Positions 23,411 through 34,852 are shown, counted from the first letter of the stretch. The stretch: DNA of 64,000 bases from Deroplatys truncata (GCA_030765065.1 CM060978.1:57502421-57566420); one strand, 5' to 3'. The notes: generated from the sequence alone by a model not told the origin. A program made the numbers and translations.

Positions 23411-24055
23411 TGGAGGCGTGTCTTTAAAGTAAGTACTCTTTTAGTATTTTACCGCTGCAGTCACGATTTTGAGTATGGGCGATCACTTACTCCATTCATT
23501 AGGAAGCCCGATGCAGCTGTAAACGATCGTTACTTTGTGTTTTCCTGTTGTTAAAGCGTTTTTAAATGTATAAATCAATCGAACGACCCGCCGACTGTGG
23601 AGTCAGATCAGTGAATCGTTATTTGAATGCTAGAAGTGTTACGCTAGCAAACATTCATCGCCAATTGAGTGAAGTATATGGCATCAGTACATACAGTAAA
23701 ACAAACTCAAGATCTGATCGCATCATTTGGTTAGGGACAATTCGACCACCCTCCCTACAGTCCGGATTTGGCACCAAGCGATTTTCATCTGTCTCATCTG
23801 AAGAAATTCCTTGGTGGAAAACATTTGAACCACTATGATGTTGTGAAACAAGAAGTACTTGGATTTTATTACATGCGGCACCATTTTTTGACGAAGGCAT
23901 GTAAAAACTGGTTTCCCGTTGCGAGAAGTTCCTGAATAACGGCGGTGACTATCTGGAGAAGTAGTGTAAGGAGTTACTGAATGATAATAAAGTATTTTTA
24001 AAATAACGTTGTTATTGCTTAAAGAATTATGTGTACTTACTTTAAAATCACGCCT
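23411..24055 (+). mobile_element. internally deleted mariner
   Basis: The inverted ends GGAGGCGTGTCTTTAAAGTA (left) and TACTTTAAAATCACGCCT (right) enclose about 640 bp, half the length of an intact mariner. Inside, an N-terminal and a C-terminal piece of transposase are fused, with the middle missing. It is inserted in REP-B copy 7. Confidence 0.75.
23566..23960 (+). pseudogene. mariner-like transposase with central deletion
   Basis: The first part reads ADCGVRSVNRYLNARSVTL and IHRQLSEVYGIS, the paired-like helix-turn-helix region found in SETMAR-type mariner transposases. After a junction near 23700 the C-terminal part reads, in another frame, PPYSPDLAPSDFHL, then LKKFLGG and DVVKQEVLGF, with stops near the end. 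The first two catalytic Asp regions are deleted. It could only move if helped by an intact relative. Confidence 0.78.
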
Positions 24056-24399
24056 GGTGTCTTCACGTGGAAAGTTTTACAACTTTTTGATTTTCTTAAA
24101 AAACGGTCTAAATATTTTGATTAAAATAGCATGTATTTAATATATTTACATAAAAACTTAATATATATATATCAATTATGTGGGAACGGCCTAATACAGG
24201 TGTCTTTAAAATACAATTCATTGCAAACAACTTTTTCTGGCCTCAACCATTTCCAAGATATCCGTTTATGTTTAGTTCAATTTTTAAACACTTTGTCAAT
24301 TTTTGAAGCGCTGTCACCATTCAGCTGTTACTCGCGATGCCATGGAATGAGCCACCCGCAGTTAAACATTTGACTATCGCTTTGGTTTCCTGCGTCGCC

Positions 24400-24990
24400 T
24401 TTGTACCTAAACCGAAATGTGTATTAGTGGATCACGATGTGAGCACGCTTGGAGAGGGCCCCACTATTTTTGTTGACAATGCGTAACGTCATCAAGGCTA
24501 GGGATCAGAGGGAAATGAAGGCTAAGACAAGGGGAGAATATACAGTTGCACAATGAAAATAATATTACATTTGAACTTTCAGCTTCGCTAGTAAATGCAA
24601 CTCGGAACTCGGATGTTTTCTTCACCTGTCTTTCCGGTGCTCCGCTCACTTGTTTCTCTTCTCACCGAATGCACTTATATCGTGGCCGACTAGTAATCAA
24701 ACTAATTCTGCAAACGTTTGTCCCGATAATCTAAAGCAGACACAAAATTAAGCTTTTGAAAGAATAATTAGTAGAAACTACACACAAATAAACTGGGTAG
24801 AGAGAGAGAGAGAAAGATTCATATGTTTTCAACACATTGCTTTTTTTTAAGTTGTTCAGTTGTTTCTCGCTATGTCATAAAAAGGCATGAAATTCCAAGG
24901 CCAGCATATAGCGATTCACGTTATAAAGTTCTGAATATCCTTACAGTCTCTTGTATCTAACTTGCACTTACAACAATAATCTCACTATTT
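24400..24990. other. intergenic sequence, no gene recognised
   Basis: A short (GA)n tract lies at about 24804-24816. Opposing 61- and 62-codon frames at 24464-24734 have no recognisable domain. Confidence 0.4.
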
Positions 24991-24995
24991 CTGCA

Positions 24996-25237
24996 AACGA
25001 TAAAACATTAAAATCCTCCGGGCTGGAAGACCGTGGTCTAAGGGTAAAATAACTAGCACCGACGTTTCGATCAACTCTGTGGTTGCCATCTTCAAGAGTG
25101 TAACACCCTGATAGCTTGATAACGACTGTCTCGGGTGTTACACTCTTGAAGATGGCAACCACAGAGCTGACCGAAACGTCGGGTGCTAGTTATTTTACCC
25201 TTAGACCACGGCCTTCCAACCCGGAAGATTTTAATGT
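24996..25237. repeat. foldback/hairpin element, arms about 105-110 bp
   Basis: The left arm (AAACATTAAAATCCTCCGGG, GACCGTGGTCTAAGGG, CTCTGTGGTTGCCATCTTC, AGTGTAACACCC) is the near-perfect complement of the right arm (GGGTGTTACACT, GAAGATGGCAACCACAGAG, CCCTTAGACCACGG, GATTTTAATGTTTT). A spacer of about 25 bp (about 25108-25134) separates them. The opposing open frames across it are mirror images caused by the palindrome. The ends carry no recognised transposase-type motif. Confidence 0.75.
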
Positions 25238-25317
25238 TTTATCGATTAACTCCGGCCGTGAAAGCCTTCGTACTTATTTCTGCAAAGCTTTATTTCGATT
25301 AATATTAAGTAGATAGA

Positions 25318-26062
25318 ACAAATCTGATATGTTCCCTACTCTTGTACAAAATACTTTTACAAACGCTTATTCTCCACATGCTTCATGTTAATCGAGATAT
25401 CGAGATGTTAATCTTATTGCTAATTTTCTTGTAGATGCAAGGGGAATTGCTAGACTTTAAGCGATAGTCAATTATTTTAAGAGCTGGTTGCTAAGTGGAG
25501 TATTCCATTCTCTTTACATTATCAGGACACAAAAGATGAATAACGAATTCCCATTTGCGAAAAAGTATAAGTATTGGAAAATTTAAGGGAATAACAAGAA
25601 ATATCTCGAAAATGGTTCACTCAACTAAACAAATGTATATGACATAAATTGTGTATTTTAACGCGATCTACATTTTTTGTGTAGTAAAACTTTGTCTATC
25701 GCTTATGGTTTACCAGTTATGCAAAAGTCGTTCAGAATGAAGAATACTTTTGGAAACATTCCTAGAAAATTCGAGATTGTCATGAAGATATCTTAAACAT
25801 ATGATATTTTAATCAAAATCGTTAGAGCCATTTTTGAGAAAATGAAATGTATATCTAGAATTTTCTGGGAATGTCTCCAGAAGTATTCTTCATAACTGGT
25901 AAACCATAGACAAAATGTTGCTACATAAAAAATGTTGATCGCGTTAATATACACAATTTATGTCATATACTTTTTTTCTTCAGTGAACCATTTTCGAGAT
26001 ATTGCATGTTATCTCTTAGATTTTCCAATACTTTTTCCCAAATGGGAATTCGTTATTCATTT
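25318..26062. repeat. REP-B fragments in head-to-head arrangement
   Basis: A forward fragment (25318 to about 25845: CTGATATGTTCCCTACTC through AATCGTTAGAGCCATTTTTGAG) is joined directly to a minus fragment (25845-26062: AATGTATATCTAGAATTTTC through GGGAATTCGTTATTCA). The switch occurs inside the same block, giving an imperfect palindrome. Confidence 0.6.
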
Positions 26063-26063
26063 T

Positions 26064-26947
26064 TACTTTCTCTACTACGTATAGTAAGTAGGGGAAGTAT
26101 TGCATTCCACCCAAAAATTCGATACCGAGATTTCACCGGAAATACATGTTTTGAGACCTCCTGAATCCAAAAAAAGCATTTTTGGAAACATGTCCGTGTG
26201 TGTGTCTGTGTGTCTGTGTGTGTGTGTGTCTGTGTGTGTGTCTGTGTGTGTGTGAACAGCATAACTCAAAAACGAACAGTCGGATAAACACCAAACTTGG
26301 TATTTAGGTTCAGTATCTTCCAGAGATGCGACACGAAGGTTTTCAAGAAAATCCCCCGACCCCAGACTACCCTTTACATGGAACATTTTTCGAAAATTTT
26401 AATTTTCTCAAAAATGGCTCTAACGATTTTGTTTAAAATATCATATGCTTAAGATAATGCCATGAGAAATGAAATGTATATCTCGAATTTTCTGGGAATG
26501 TCTCCAAAAGTATTCTTCATTGTGAACGACTTTTGCATAACTGGTAAACCATAAGAGATAGACAAAATTTTACTACACAAAAAATGTTGATCTCGTTAAA
26601 ATACACAACTTATGTTATATACATTTCTTTTGTTGAGTGAACCGTTTTCGAGATATTGCTTGTTATTCCCTTAAATTTTCCAATACTTATACTTTTTCTC
26701 AAATTCGTTATTCATTTTTTTATGTCCTGGACTTGCAAAGAGAATGGAATTCGACACATAGCAACCAGCGTTAAAATATTTGACCATCGCTTAAAAGCTA
26801 CCATATTCCCCTTGCATCTACAAGAAAATTAGCAATAAGATTGACATCTCGATATCTCGATTAACATAAAGCATATGGAGAATAGGCGTTTGTAAAAATA
26901 GATTGTACAAGAGTAGAGAAAGTCATGTGAGTGTAACACATCAGATT
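26064..26947 (-). repeat. REP-B copy 8, best complete copy
   Basis: Runs from ACTTTCTCTACTACGTATAG to GTAGAGAAAGTCATGTGAG and ACACATCAGA, with every block present. At 26193-26253 it carries an expanded (TG)n/(TC TG)n tract at the family's fixed microsatellite site. Overlapping minus-strand frames (26053-26386) are translated repeat with His-Thr runs and are not genes. Confidence 0.8.
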
Positions 26948-26949
26948 TT

Positions 26950-27828
26950 TTTATGTACTGGACATACAAAGAGAATGGAATGCGCCACATAGCAACCAGC
27001 TCTTAAAACATTTGACTATCGCTTAAAGCCTAGCAATTCCCCTTTTGTCTCTTTTAACATGAAGTGGAGTATAAGAATTTGTAAAAATAGTTTGACCAAA
27101 ATTGGAGAAATTCATGTGAGTGCCAAACCTCAGATTTTGAGAAAAACGTCCTTGTGTGTGTACGTGTGTGTTAACAGCATAAGTCAAACCGAAAGGTCAG
27201 ATAGACACCAAACTTCATATTTAGGTTCAGTACCTTTCAAAGATGCGACATGAACAGTTTTAAGAAAATTACCCTACGCCCAACTACCCTGTATATGGAA
27301 CTTTTTCGAAAATGTTGATTTTTTTTAAAAAATGGCTCTAACAATTTTATTTAAAGTATTATATATTAAAGATATTTACATGGTAAATAAAATGTATATC
27401 TTAAATTTTCTGGGAATAGCCTATGAGTCCTCTTCATTTGGAAGGAATTTTATATAATCTTGTATATTTGATAAACGTTAAGCGATAGACAAAACATACT
27501 TTATAAAAATATAGATCACTTTAAAAAACACAAATTATTTCAAACAACTTTGTTTGTGGCCTCCACCATTACCGATATACCCGTTATTGCTAAATATTTG
27601 GTCATATTAAAGTCGTGACAACATTCACGATTCCATTGAAACAGTATGGAAGTTTAAGACCATATAACAAAATGTGTAATATAGGTATTTCTGCTAAAGT
27701 TTATTTGGATTAACATGAAGTGGATGTAAAAATAAGCTTTAGTAAAACTAGTTTGTATACATGTTTGTATAATAAACGATAGAGAGTAGAGAAAGTCATG
27801 TGAATATATCACATAAGATTTTTCTTTA
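26950..27828 (-). repeat. two further REP-B pieces
   Basis: 26950-27130 repeats the tail of copy 8 (GGACATACAAAGAGAATGGAATG through GTGAGTGCC). 27140-27828 is a diverged copy from TGTGTGTGTACGTGTGTG through GTAGAGAAAGTCATGTGAATA. They lie in the same orientation as copy 8, forming a loose tandem of three. Confidence 0.65.
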
Positions 27829-27829
27829 T

Positions 27830-28777
27830 GGTTATGTTAAAAAAATTCTTTGAAAAAATCTATTTTTTCGGAAAAAATTATTTTGTAGCTCAAAGGCTTT
27901 TCAGGTTATTGTTTCTTACACTCCTGACTTTAGTAAGGCTTGTTTGTATACCCACTAATAAACGATAGAGGGTAGAGAAAGTCATTTGAATGTTACACAT
28001 AAGATTTTTCGTTATCATTGTATTGAACAAACAGATTCTTTGAAAAATTATATTGTTTTAAAAAAAACTTTTTAAGTTACTGTCTCTTACACTCCTGGCA
28101 CGAGAGAGGGATGTGAAGGAAAGAAAAATATAGGAAACCTTTATCCACATTTCACACATTCACTATATTAATTCCCTGAAAATGGGGGTGCCCATTTTAG
28201 GGCTATAAGGTATGTGTAGGTTTTACTGCGGGTATCTTACAAACTCCCTCTTCATGTTCCACCCCGCCTGTTCCTTTACAAAACTCTCCTAGGGAGAACA
28301 ACGGCTTGTTGAAAAGATCCCGCAGGGGAATCGGTCGATAGCCTCACAAAGTGAACAAAAGAACAGCGCGTCATTCGGTATTAGTAACTAATAAACCGCT
28401 TTCAATAAATGGTCTTGAGATACGCTTGGGCAATACAGGGTGTTAGAGATATATCTAATGTCATTCCCTTAGCAGATGATTCTATATACGTGGTTGTAAT
28501 ACCATTTTAGTTGTAGTACATTTAGTAGTAATACTATTTGTTCTTGCATATTTCAGCAGAAAAAAGTTTTCCGCGGTTTTCGTCAGATTATAATTTCACA
28601 CATGGGAAACTTCAGGCAGGTCTTTTTTATTTACCCTATGAAAGGGGTTATACCACACACACTGAGGCAATATTTTATATCACACACTGTGAATGCTGAA
28701 GTAGAATATTTGTTGGTAGTTGGAAGATGCTTCATGTTTATCTGCCCCACGTATGGAAGCCAATTTGTCGCGGTAAC
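27830..28777. other. intergenic sequence with a short direct repeat
   Basis: The end of REP-B (ACGATAGAGGGTAGAGAAAGTCATTTGAATG) recurs at about 27961, about 180 bp after its first copy, giving a short tandem. A fragment related to the far end of REP-A (CCCCACGTATGGAAGCCAATTTG) lies at about 28744. No gene was seen. Confidence 0.4.
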
Positions 28778-30392
28778 TTCGTGTTAGTGTTATCTTATTT
28801 GCTGAGTGCCTGTTATTGTTTCACTATTTTGCATTTTGGGTTCTTTGTGCTCCGGCTAGCTATTATTTCTCAGTCGAGCATATCTCTTAAACAAGGTGTG
28901 TAAACGGAAATGAGTTGTTACTGAAAGATAACACTTATAAAAGAATTGGTTTTTACACTTTTATTACCGTCACAATTAATTAATTTCACATATTGACTCT
29001 TAATACACGCCCGACTGAAACTGTTATATTTTCTAATATCACTATAATCACTTATTTGCTGCACATTATTAATTCGCATATTTCACATTTATAACTAACC
29101 TTACAACGCGAGAGATTTTGTAGAATTCTGTGACGTATAACGCGTGAACGATTCTCTTAAACTGTGCGACGTATAACCTTTGTATGATTCTGCTGGACTG
29201 AACGACGTATTACCCGCGAATCCTTCTTTTGGACTGAACGAAACCTGTCTCTGGCACGGAATTTATACTCCCTCACCCGATATGCCTAAAGATTATAACC
29301 GAGCTGCTATTGGTTAATAAAACGCGCCAACATTAGCGTCTATATTTATATCCAATCAAAATTACGAACATATATACTCTAGGGAAGAAATTCCCTCCAT
29401 TTCTAAAGAAACGCGCGCTACTCTGACGTCATTTGTTTGTCTCTTCTAATTGATAAACAACTCACCCCCTCGCTCATTGTTGCCCGCTCTTATTGTCAGT
29501 TTCAGTGAGGCCGTGTAAACTTATTTCCTAACAATGCTTATAATTACCAAACATCTCAAATTAATGTCATACAATAATGATTATTTACACTACAATCACT
29601 CTGGCATTTACATTATTGTGATATAAAATACTGCCACAATGCCATAGTGATTGTAGTGTAGATTAATATAATTGTATGTACAGGATTTTAGATGTTTGTT
29701 AGCCATAAGTATTGTTAGGAAATAAGTTTACACGGCCTTACTGAAACTGAAAATAGAAGTGGGTAACAATAAACCGAGGGGGTGAGTTGTTTATCACTAA
29801 GAAGAGACAAACAAATGACGTCAGTGTAGCGTGCCTTTCTTTAGAAATGGAGGGAATATCTTCCCTCGAGTATATATGTTAGTAATAGTGATTGGCTGAC
29901 AAAACAGACGCTAATGTTGGTGCGATTTGGTAACCAATAGCAGCTCTATTATAATGTTTAGGCAATTCGAGGAGAGGGAGTATATATTCTCGAGCCACAA
30001 GCATGTGTCGCGCAGTTCTAAGGAATCTCTCGTGAGGTGCACGTCATCCGATTGGAAGAATCTCTCGCGAGGTACACGTCGTAAAGTTAGTTACAAAATG
30101 TGAAGTACGCGGCAACTAATACGACAGTAATTACATTCGGAAATATAACAGTTTCAGTCAGGCGTGTATAAAGATTAAATATGTGAATTATTAATTAAGT
30201 ATGACGGCAATAAAAGTGTAGAAACAAATTATTTTATCAGTGTTATCTTTTAGTAATAACTCCTTTCCGTTTTACACGCCTTGCTCAGAAATACTTGCTC
30301 GACTGAGTAATAATAGCTAGCCGGAGAACAAGATACCCAAAATTTAAAATAATAAAACAATAACAGGCGTTCAGCAAATAAGATAACACGAG
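28778..30392. repeat. giant inverted repeat (about 0.8-kb arms)
   Basis: The left arm (about 28778-29612) begins GTGTTAGTGTTATCTTATTTG. The right arm (about 29638-30392) ends CAAATAAGATAACACG. Matching pairs continue throughout: CGACTGAAACTGTTATATTT with AAATATAACAGTTTCAGTC, GTTTGTCTCTTCT with AAGAGACAAAC, CCTCCATTTCTAAAGAAA with TTTAGAAATGGAGGG, down to CTGGCAT/ATGCCAT around a spacer of about 25 bp. Each arm includes TATA-like and CCAAT-like motifs. It may be a head-to-head pair of LTRs or one large foldback element. No coding region is seen between them. Confidence 0.8.
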
Positions 30393-31118
30393 GCAGATAT
30401 GTTAGAATATTTAACAACCAAGCATTGTACAAAACCAAAGGAACAGGCGAGCTAGTTAATTCCAGGTAAAAGATAATTCTAGGTAGAGCCCACCTTTCAC
30501 AAGCTAATGAACAGGGAGCCGGTAGCAGTAAGGAGAAATAGAAAGAGACAGGTAGAGAAAGGAAAGAGACAGAGACATTGAATCCGCTTCCCTTCGCGTC
30601 ACTAGAACGCGTATGCGAAATCTTTTGGAGCAGAATATTCTCATACATAATAAAGTAACGCGGTCTGAGGACCAATTAGAAACGTCGTTACATTTTGAGG
30701 CGCGAAGGTAAGCGTCACTAAGCATAAGTATAAAAAGGGGAAGAAAGCCTCAGATTTTCACTCTCTTATAGAATCTCGACGACACACAGTGATACTCTCT
30801 GGACGACAAATGCACGTGTTTGCATATGGGTGGGAAGACGTGTGCAGTTAGTTTAGGCTCCTGATTTATTATAACGCTGGGAATTGTTATAATGGTAAAC
30901 GCTAGCCGCCCATAAATATTTATTGCATAATATACCACATTCTTAAGAGGAATGCAGTGTATTTTAATTTGCCTCACCTACGAAAACCCTGAGACCCGTG
31001 AAATTCGTTAGATAGGCAATTATTAGGAGTGGAGAATACAGCAGCCTACGAGCAGCAGTAGCCGAGGACAAGAACACTGTAGCAGAGGGCATCAACCAGA
31101 GGAGCAACGTTTTCCAGC
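30393..31118. other. unassigned sequence flanking the palindrome
   Basis: The 141-codon minus frame at 30250-30675 partly overlaps the palindrome and has no recognisable domain. A GA-rich stretch lies at about 30530-30570. No gene is supported. Confidence 0.4.
30727..30740 (+). promoter_or_regulatory. TATA-like box
   Basis: AGTATAAAAAGGGG is a good TATA match, followed about 30-45 bp downstream by TCAGATTTTCACTCTC, which includes initiator-like TCA motifs. No coding sequence follows, so it may be the promoter of a decayed repeat. Confidence 0.3.
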
Positions 31119-31119
31119 T

Positions 31120-32000
31120 ACATCTACCACGTACGTGGTAAGTAGAGGTGTTGTATTCCAATAAAAAATTCGATACCGAGATTTCACCGGAAATACATGC
31201 TTTCAGGATCCTGGAATACAAAAATTGATTTTTTAGAAAAAGATCTGAACAGCACAACTCAAAAACAAAAAGTCTGATAATAACCAAACTTGGTATGTAT
31301 TTAGGTTCAGTACCTTCCAAAGTTGCGACACGAAGATTTTCAAGAAAATTGCCACCCCAACTACCCTTTATATGGAACATTCTTCGAATCTTGTATAACT
31401 GTTAAACGTTTAGTGATTGAACGAACGCGTAATATATAAAAACGCAGATCCCTTTAAAACACAAAATTTATTTTAAATAATTTGTTGTGGCATAAGCCAT
31501 TTTCTGAGATATGTGTTATTAGGGTGGCAGCGACGTGGCCGAGCGGTTAGACCGCTCACCTCCCACCGAGGCGGCCCGGGTTCAATTCTAGGGACCTGCA
31601 TGTGGGATTTGTGGTGGACGAAGCGGCGTCTGGGCGGGTTTTCTCCGGGTTCTCCGGTTTCCCCCGCCATTCATTCCACCAACTGCTCCATCATCACCTT
31701 TCCTTTCATCCATTTCACCAACATTTCGCTTCATCTACTTCCTTCATCCCCATACCAGGCATCGGGCTGATCACCCATCCTGGATGTTCTATCTGATCCA
31801 TGAGTGTCTGGCACCCGCCTGTAAGTCGTGGGGGGTGTAAGTCCTACATAAGAGGAGGGTAAACAGATAATGAATGAATGAATGTTATTAGGGTCCGAAT
31901 TGTTAATTTCTTGGTCATTCTCTTAAAGCCATTTCAATATTTAGCTGTTTCTCGCGATTGCATGGAAACAGTATGGAATTTTAAGGCTGGCATTGAAGAA
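31120..32000 (-). repeat. REP-B fragment split by a SINE
   Basis: Minus-orientation blocks at 31120-31513 (CACGTACGTGGTAAGTAGAGG, AAAAATTCGATACCGAG, AACAGCACAACTCAAAAAC, CCTTTATATGGAACATTC) resume after the SINE at about 31895 (TCCGAATTGTTAATTTC, GGAAACAGTATGGAATTTTAAGG). Confidence 0.65.
31526..31882 (+). mobile_element. tRNA-derived SINE with target duplication
   Basis: The 5' end is tRNA-like: GTGGCCGAGCGGTTAGA (A box, Ser/Leu type) and GGGTTCAATTC (B box) about 45 bp downstream. A unique body follows (CTCCGGGTTCTCCGG, CACCCGCCTGTAAGTC), then a (TGAA)n tail. It is flanked by a 12-bp direct repeat, TGTTATTAGGGT, at 31514-31525 and 31883-31894. Poor folding of the 5' part and the tailed body rule out a functional tRNA gene. 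Confidence 0.9.
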
Positions 32001-32054
32001 GATGTTTATTGTTGTAGGAGTTGTTTGCAACACGCCAGTTTGAGAAGAAATTTA

Positions 32055-32782
32055 TTAGCCCCAAATGTTTAAAAATATTAACTTTGTAATTTAACTGTTT
32101 CTTTAAATATTTAATATTTATGTTTGCCTCGGCTGCGTCAGTATTAGTTAGAGACATGGAAGTCTTGGCAGGGCGTGATGCGACAAGAATGTAGGCTTAC
32201 ACAGATTTTAAGTTATAATTCACTCCTTTTTATTAATCCTTGACACAAATTAAATAGCACTTCTCTGATATCGAGAGCTGCGAGATTCTTTTATTTAATA
32301 CTTGCACTTTTTAACAAGTATACTATTTTCGTCTCACACGAATACGTAATTAATTTCTCGAGGACACATCTCGCGTTTGGTTAGTAACTCTGTCTGCAGG
32401 CAACTGAACTGATTTCAAGCTCCTAAACTTGTAAATTTCTGTATTTCAAATCTCTGATTGGCTATTTTTACTCCAATAGTATACCTGCATTTAACTAAAG
32501 CTTTTTCTGGTTGTTGATTGGCTATTTTTAAACTGTCTCTAAAATAATATTATTGTTGCTCCAAGAATCACAAGTAACATTTAAACTCTCAAACTCATTA
32601 TTGCCTCAAGGTTACCTCATTGTTACCTCATTGTTAGCACTTTTAACTCATTATTCTCACAGCTCCTACATTATTAAATTACGTAATACATTCATGTAAC
32701 ATTATTGAACATGTATACAATAATATAAGCATATGCAATGACTGTTACATTCTGTTATTTAAGTATTAAAAATACTGCCTCA
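32055..32782 (-). repeat. REP-A copy 4, minus orientation
   Basis: Carries TGCCTCGGCTGCGTCAGTATT (about 32126), the GATTGGCTA pair, GCTCCTACATTATTAAATTACG and the terminal AAGTATTAAAAATACTGCCTCA. The outer 150 bp beyond the GCCGAGGCA block is truncated and part of the 3' region is deleted. Confidence 0.72.
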
Positions 32783-32784
32783 GC

Positions 32785-33890
32785 ATATAGCGTCCAGTTC
32801 TTAAACATTTGACTATCGCTGTTCTCTTTGCATCTATAACAAAATGTGTAATGTAGCTATTTCTGTAAAGATTTATTTGAATTAAATTGAAGTAGATAAA
32901 AAAATAAACTTTAGTAAAAATAGTATGTATACCCACTAACAAAGATAAAGGGTAGAGAAATTCATGTGAATGTATCACATCAGAACTTTATTTATTGTTC
33001 CATTTACACTCCATAAATGGCCATATCGTGGTCTTTTACTTTCGGAACATATTGCTGTTCGGCGATGGTATTAGGCTGCATACAGTTGTCATTGTATTTC
33101 TGATTTTTCTTTGATTTTTATGTGTTAGATTACAAACACACATTGGCACATTCATTCATACTTTCATATTCTAGGAAGGATAGGGAATAATCTGGGCTCG
33201 AAAAGAAATTTCCACTCCCAGTCGGGAGTAGAATCCAGGTCCCCAAAGCAGGCAGCTCTACCGACTAAGCAACAGGACCATACCCTAAAGTAAGTGTTAT
33301 TGAAGTGTATGACAGAACACCAAATAGTGTATGTTTTTATTCTCTGTGCTACTTACCTATAATAAACACATAAGGAATTACTGCATTTTACCCAAAAAGT
33401 TGTTATAACTATTTCACTGGAAATACACATTTTGAGCTCCCTGATTAAAACTCATTTAAAGAAAAATGTCCGCGTGTATGTGTGTGTGACTGAACAGCAT
33501 AGCTCAGAAACGTAAAGTGGATTAAATATGACAAGTTCAGGGTCTTCAAATGATGTTACACGAAGATTTTCAGGAAAATTCCAACCCCAAACTATCATTT
33601 AAATGGAAGAATTGTAGTTATTTTTGTTTTTATCAAAATGATCAAACGATTTTGATTCAAAGACACACGTTTAAGATATTTTGATGGCAAATAAAATGTT
33701 TAACTTAAATTTTATGCGAATAGCATTCTTCATTCTGAATGAACTTTGTATAACTTGTAAACCGTAAGAGATGTATAAATTCTTACTACATAAAAAACGT
33801 ATATCTCATTAAAATACAGAACCTATGTTAAATCATTTCTTTTTGTAGCATTACCCACTTCCAGTATATCCATCACTAATGGTGAGGCAG
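32785..33890 (-). repeat. REP-B fragments around a tRNA-like insert
   Basis: 32785-33000 is the tail of a minus copy (GACTATCGCTG, TAGAGAAATTCATGTGAATG, CACATCAGAA). 33370-33880 is the body of a minus copy (ATTTCACTGGAAATACACATTTTGAG, GTGTATGTGTGTGTGACTGAACAGCATAGC, AAACTATCATTTAAATGG). Unrelated sequence with a tRNA-like block separates them. Confidence 0.6.
33185..33290 (-). repeat. tRNA-like (SINE-type) block
   Basis: The complement strand reads GTCCTGTTGCTTAGTCGGTAG (A-box-like) and, about 25 bp on, GGACCTGGATTCTACTCCC (a degenerate B box). The fold is imperfect and no target duplication was found, so this is called SINE-type rather than a tRNA gene. Confidence 0.4.
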
Positions 33891-33892
33891 TA

Positions 33893-34780
33893 TTTTTAAC
33901 ACTTGAATTATATAATATGTAAATCAATAACAGCCCGCCTTAAATAATATGTATGTAATAATTTGTAAAAAAAATGTATGTAACAGTCATTGCAAATGCT
34001 TATACTATTGTAAACGTGTTTAATGATGCTATGTGAATGCATTAAGTAATTTAATAGTGTAAGAGCTGTGAGAATAATAAGTTTAACGTTGCTAACAATA
34101 AGGTAACCTTAAGGCAATAATGAGTTTGAGAGTTTAAATGCTACTAGTCATGATTACAACAACGATAATGTAAATTTTGTGACAGTTTAAAACTAGCCAA
34201 CCAACAGCTAGAAAAAGCTTTAATTAAATGCAGCTATTCTATTGAACTAGGATTAGCCAATTAGAGACTTGAAATACAGAAGCTTACAGGTTTGGACGGT
34301 TGAAATATGTTCAGTTGCCTGCAGATCTTGGTAGTGACCGGATGGAAGATGTGTTCTCTAAAGAAATATTACGTATTCGTGTGAAACGAATATTATGTAT
34401 ACGCGTTAACAAAGTGCAAGTATTAAATAAAAGAATCTCACAGCTCTTGATATCAGTGTAGTGCTATTTAATTTGTGTCAAGGATTAATAAAAAGAAGTG
34501 AATTAAAACTTAAAATCTGTATAAGCCTACACTCTTGTCGCACCACGCCCTGATTAAGAGAAACGTGTCTCTAAAGTAGTACTGACGCAGCCGAGGCAAA
34601 CATAAATACTATCTATAGAAGCAGTTTAATAACAAAGTTAATATAATATTTTTAAACTTGGGACGTAACAACAAAAATACATCTTCAAATCGGCTTCTCA
34701 TACGTAGCAGCATATTATGTAACAATCTTCTTCAAATTGACGTCCATACGGAGAGAAAAAAACATTAACTCCAAGAACAT
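33893..34780 (+). repeat. REP-A copy 5
   Basis: Starts TGAGGCAGTATTTTTAACAC and keeps GTAAGAGCTGTGAGAATAAT, AGCCAACCAACAGCTAG, AGCCAATTAGAGAC, CTCACAGCTCTTGATATC, TTAATAAAAAG and GACGCAGCCGAGGCA (about 34580), plus the downstream block with CATACGTAGCAGC. Confidence 0.75.
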
Positions 34781-34852
34781 ACTACTTCAAGTTCGTGTGG
34801 CATAACTTCTTCGATGATTTAAATTGTCAAATCCTTTATACGCTGAGCCAAG

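Larger units (their letters stand above)
23180..24400 (-). repeat. REP-B copy 7, interrupted by a mariner
   Basis: Minus-orientation blocks flank the transposon: TTACTTTCTGTGACACATACC and CACATGTTTTGAGCCCCTC to the left, ACGTGGAAAG, TTTTGATTTTCTTAAAAAACGG and GATATCCGTTTATG-type blocks to the right. The break falls in the block that reads CCCAGACTACCC in intact copies. Confidence 0.65.

Noticed and set aside
26053-26386. His-Thr-rich open frames in REP-B copies (also 50508-50830 and 41151-41510)
   Set aside because: They are translations of the CA/TG microsatellite and its repeat flanks. They recur in damaged forms in every copy, with no conserved start or stop.
30250-30675. 141-codon minus-strand hydrophobic protein
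   Set aside because: It overlaps the palindrome arm, its counterpart in the other arm is not open, and it shows no coherent membrane-protein pattern.
31526-31600. functional tRNA gene
   Set aside because: A and B boxes are present, but the acceptor stem does not close and the unit continues into a SINE body with tail and target duplication. The tRNA-like blocks at 22.7, 23.0, 33.2 and 44.1 kb were rejected as tRNA genes for similar reasons.
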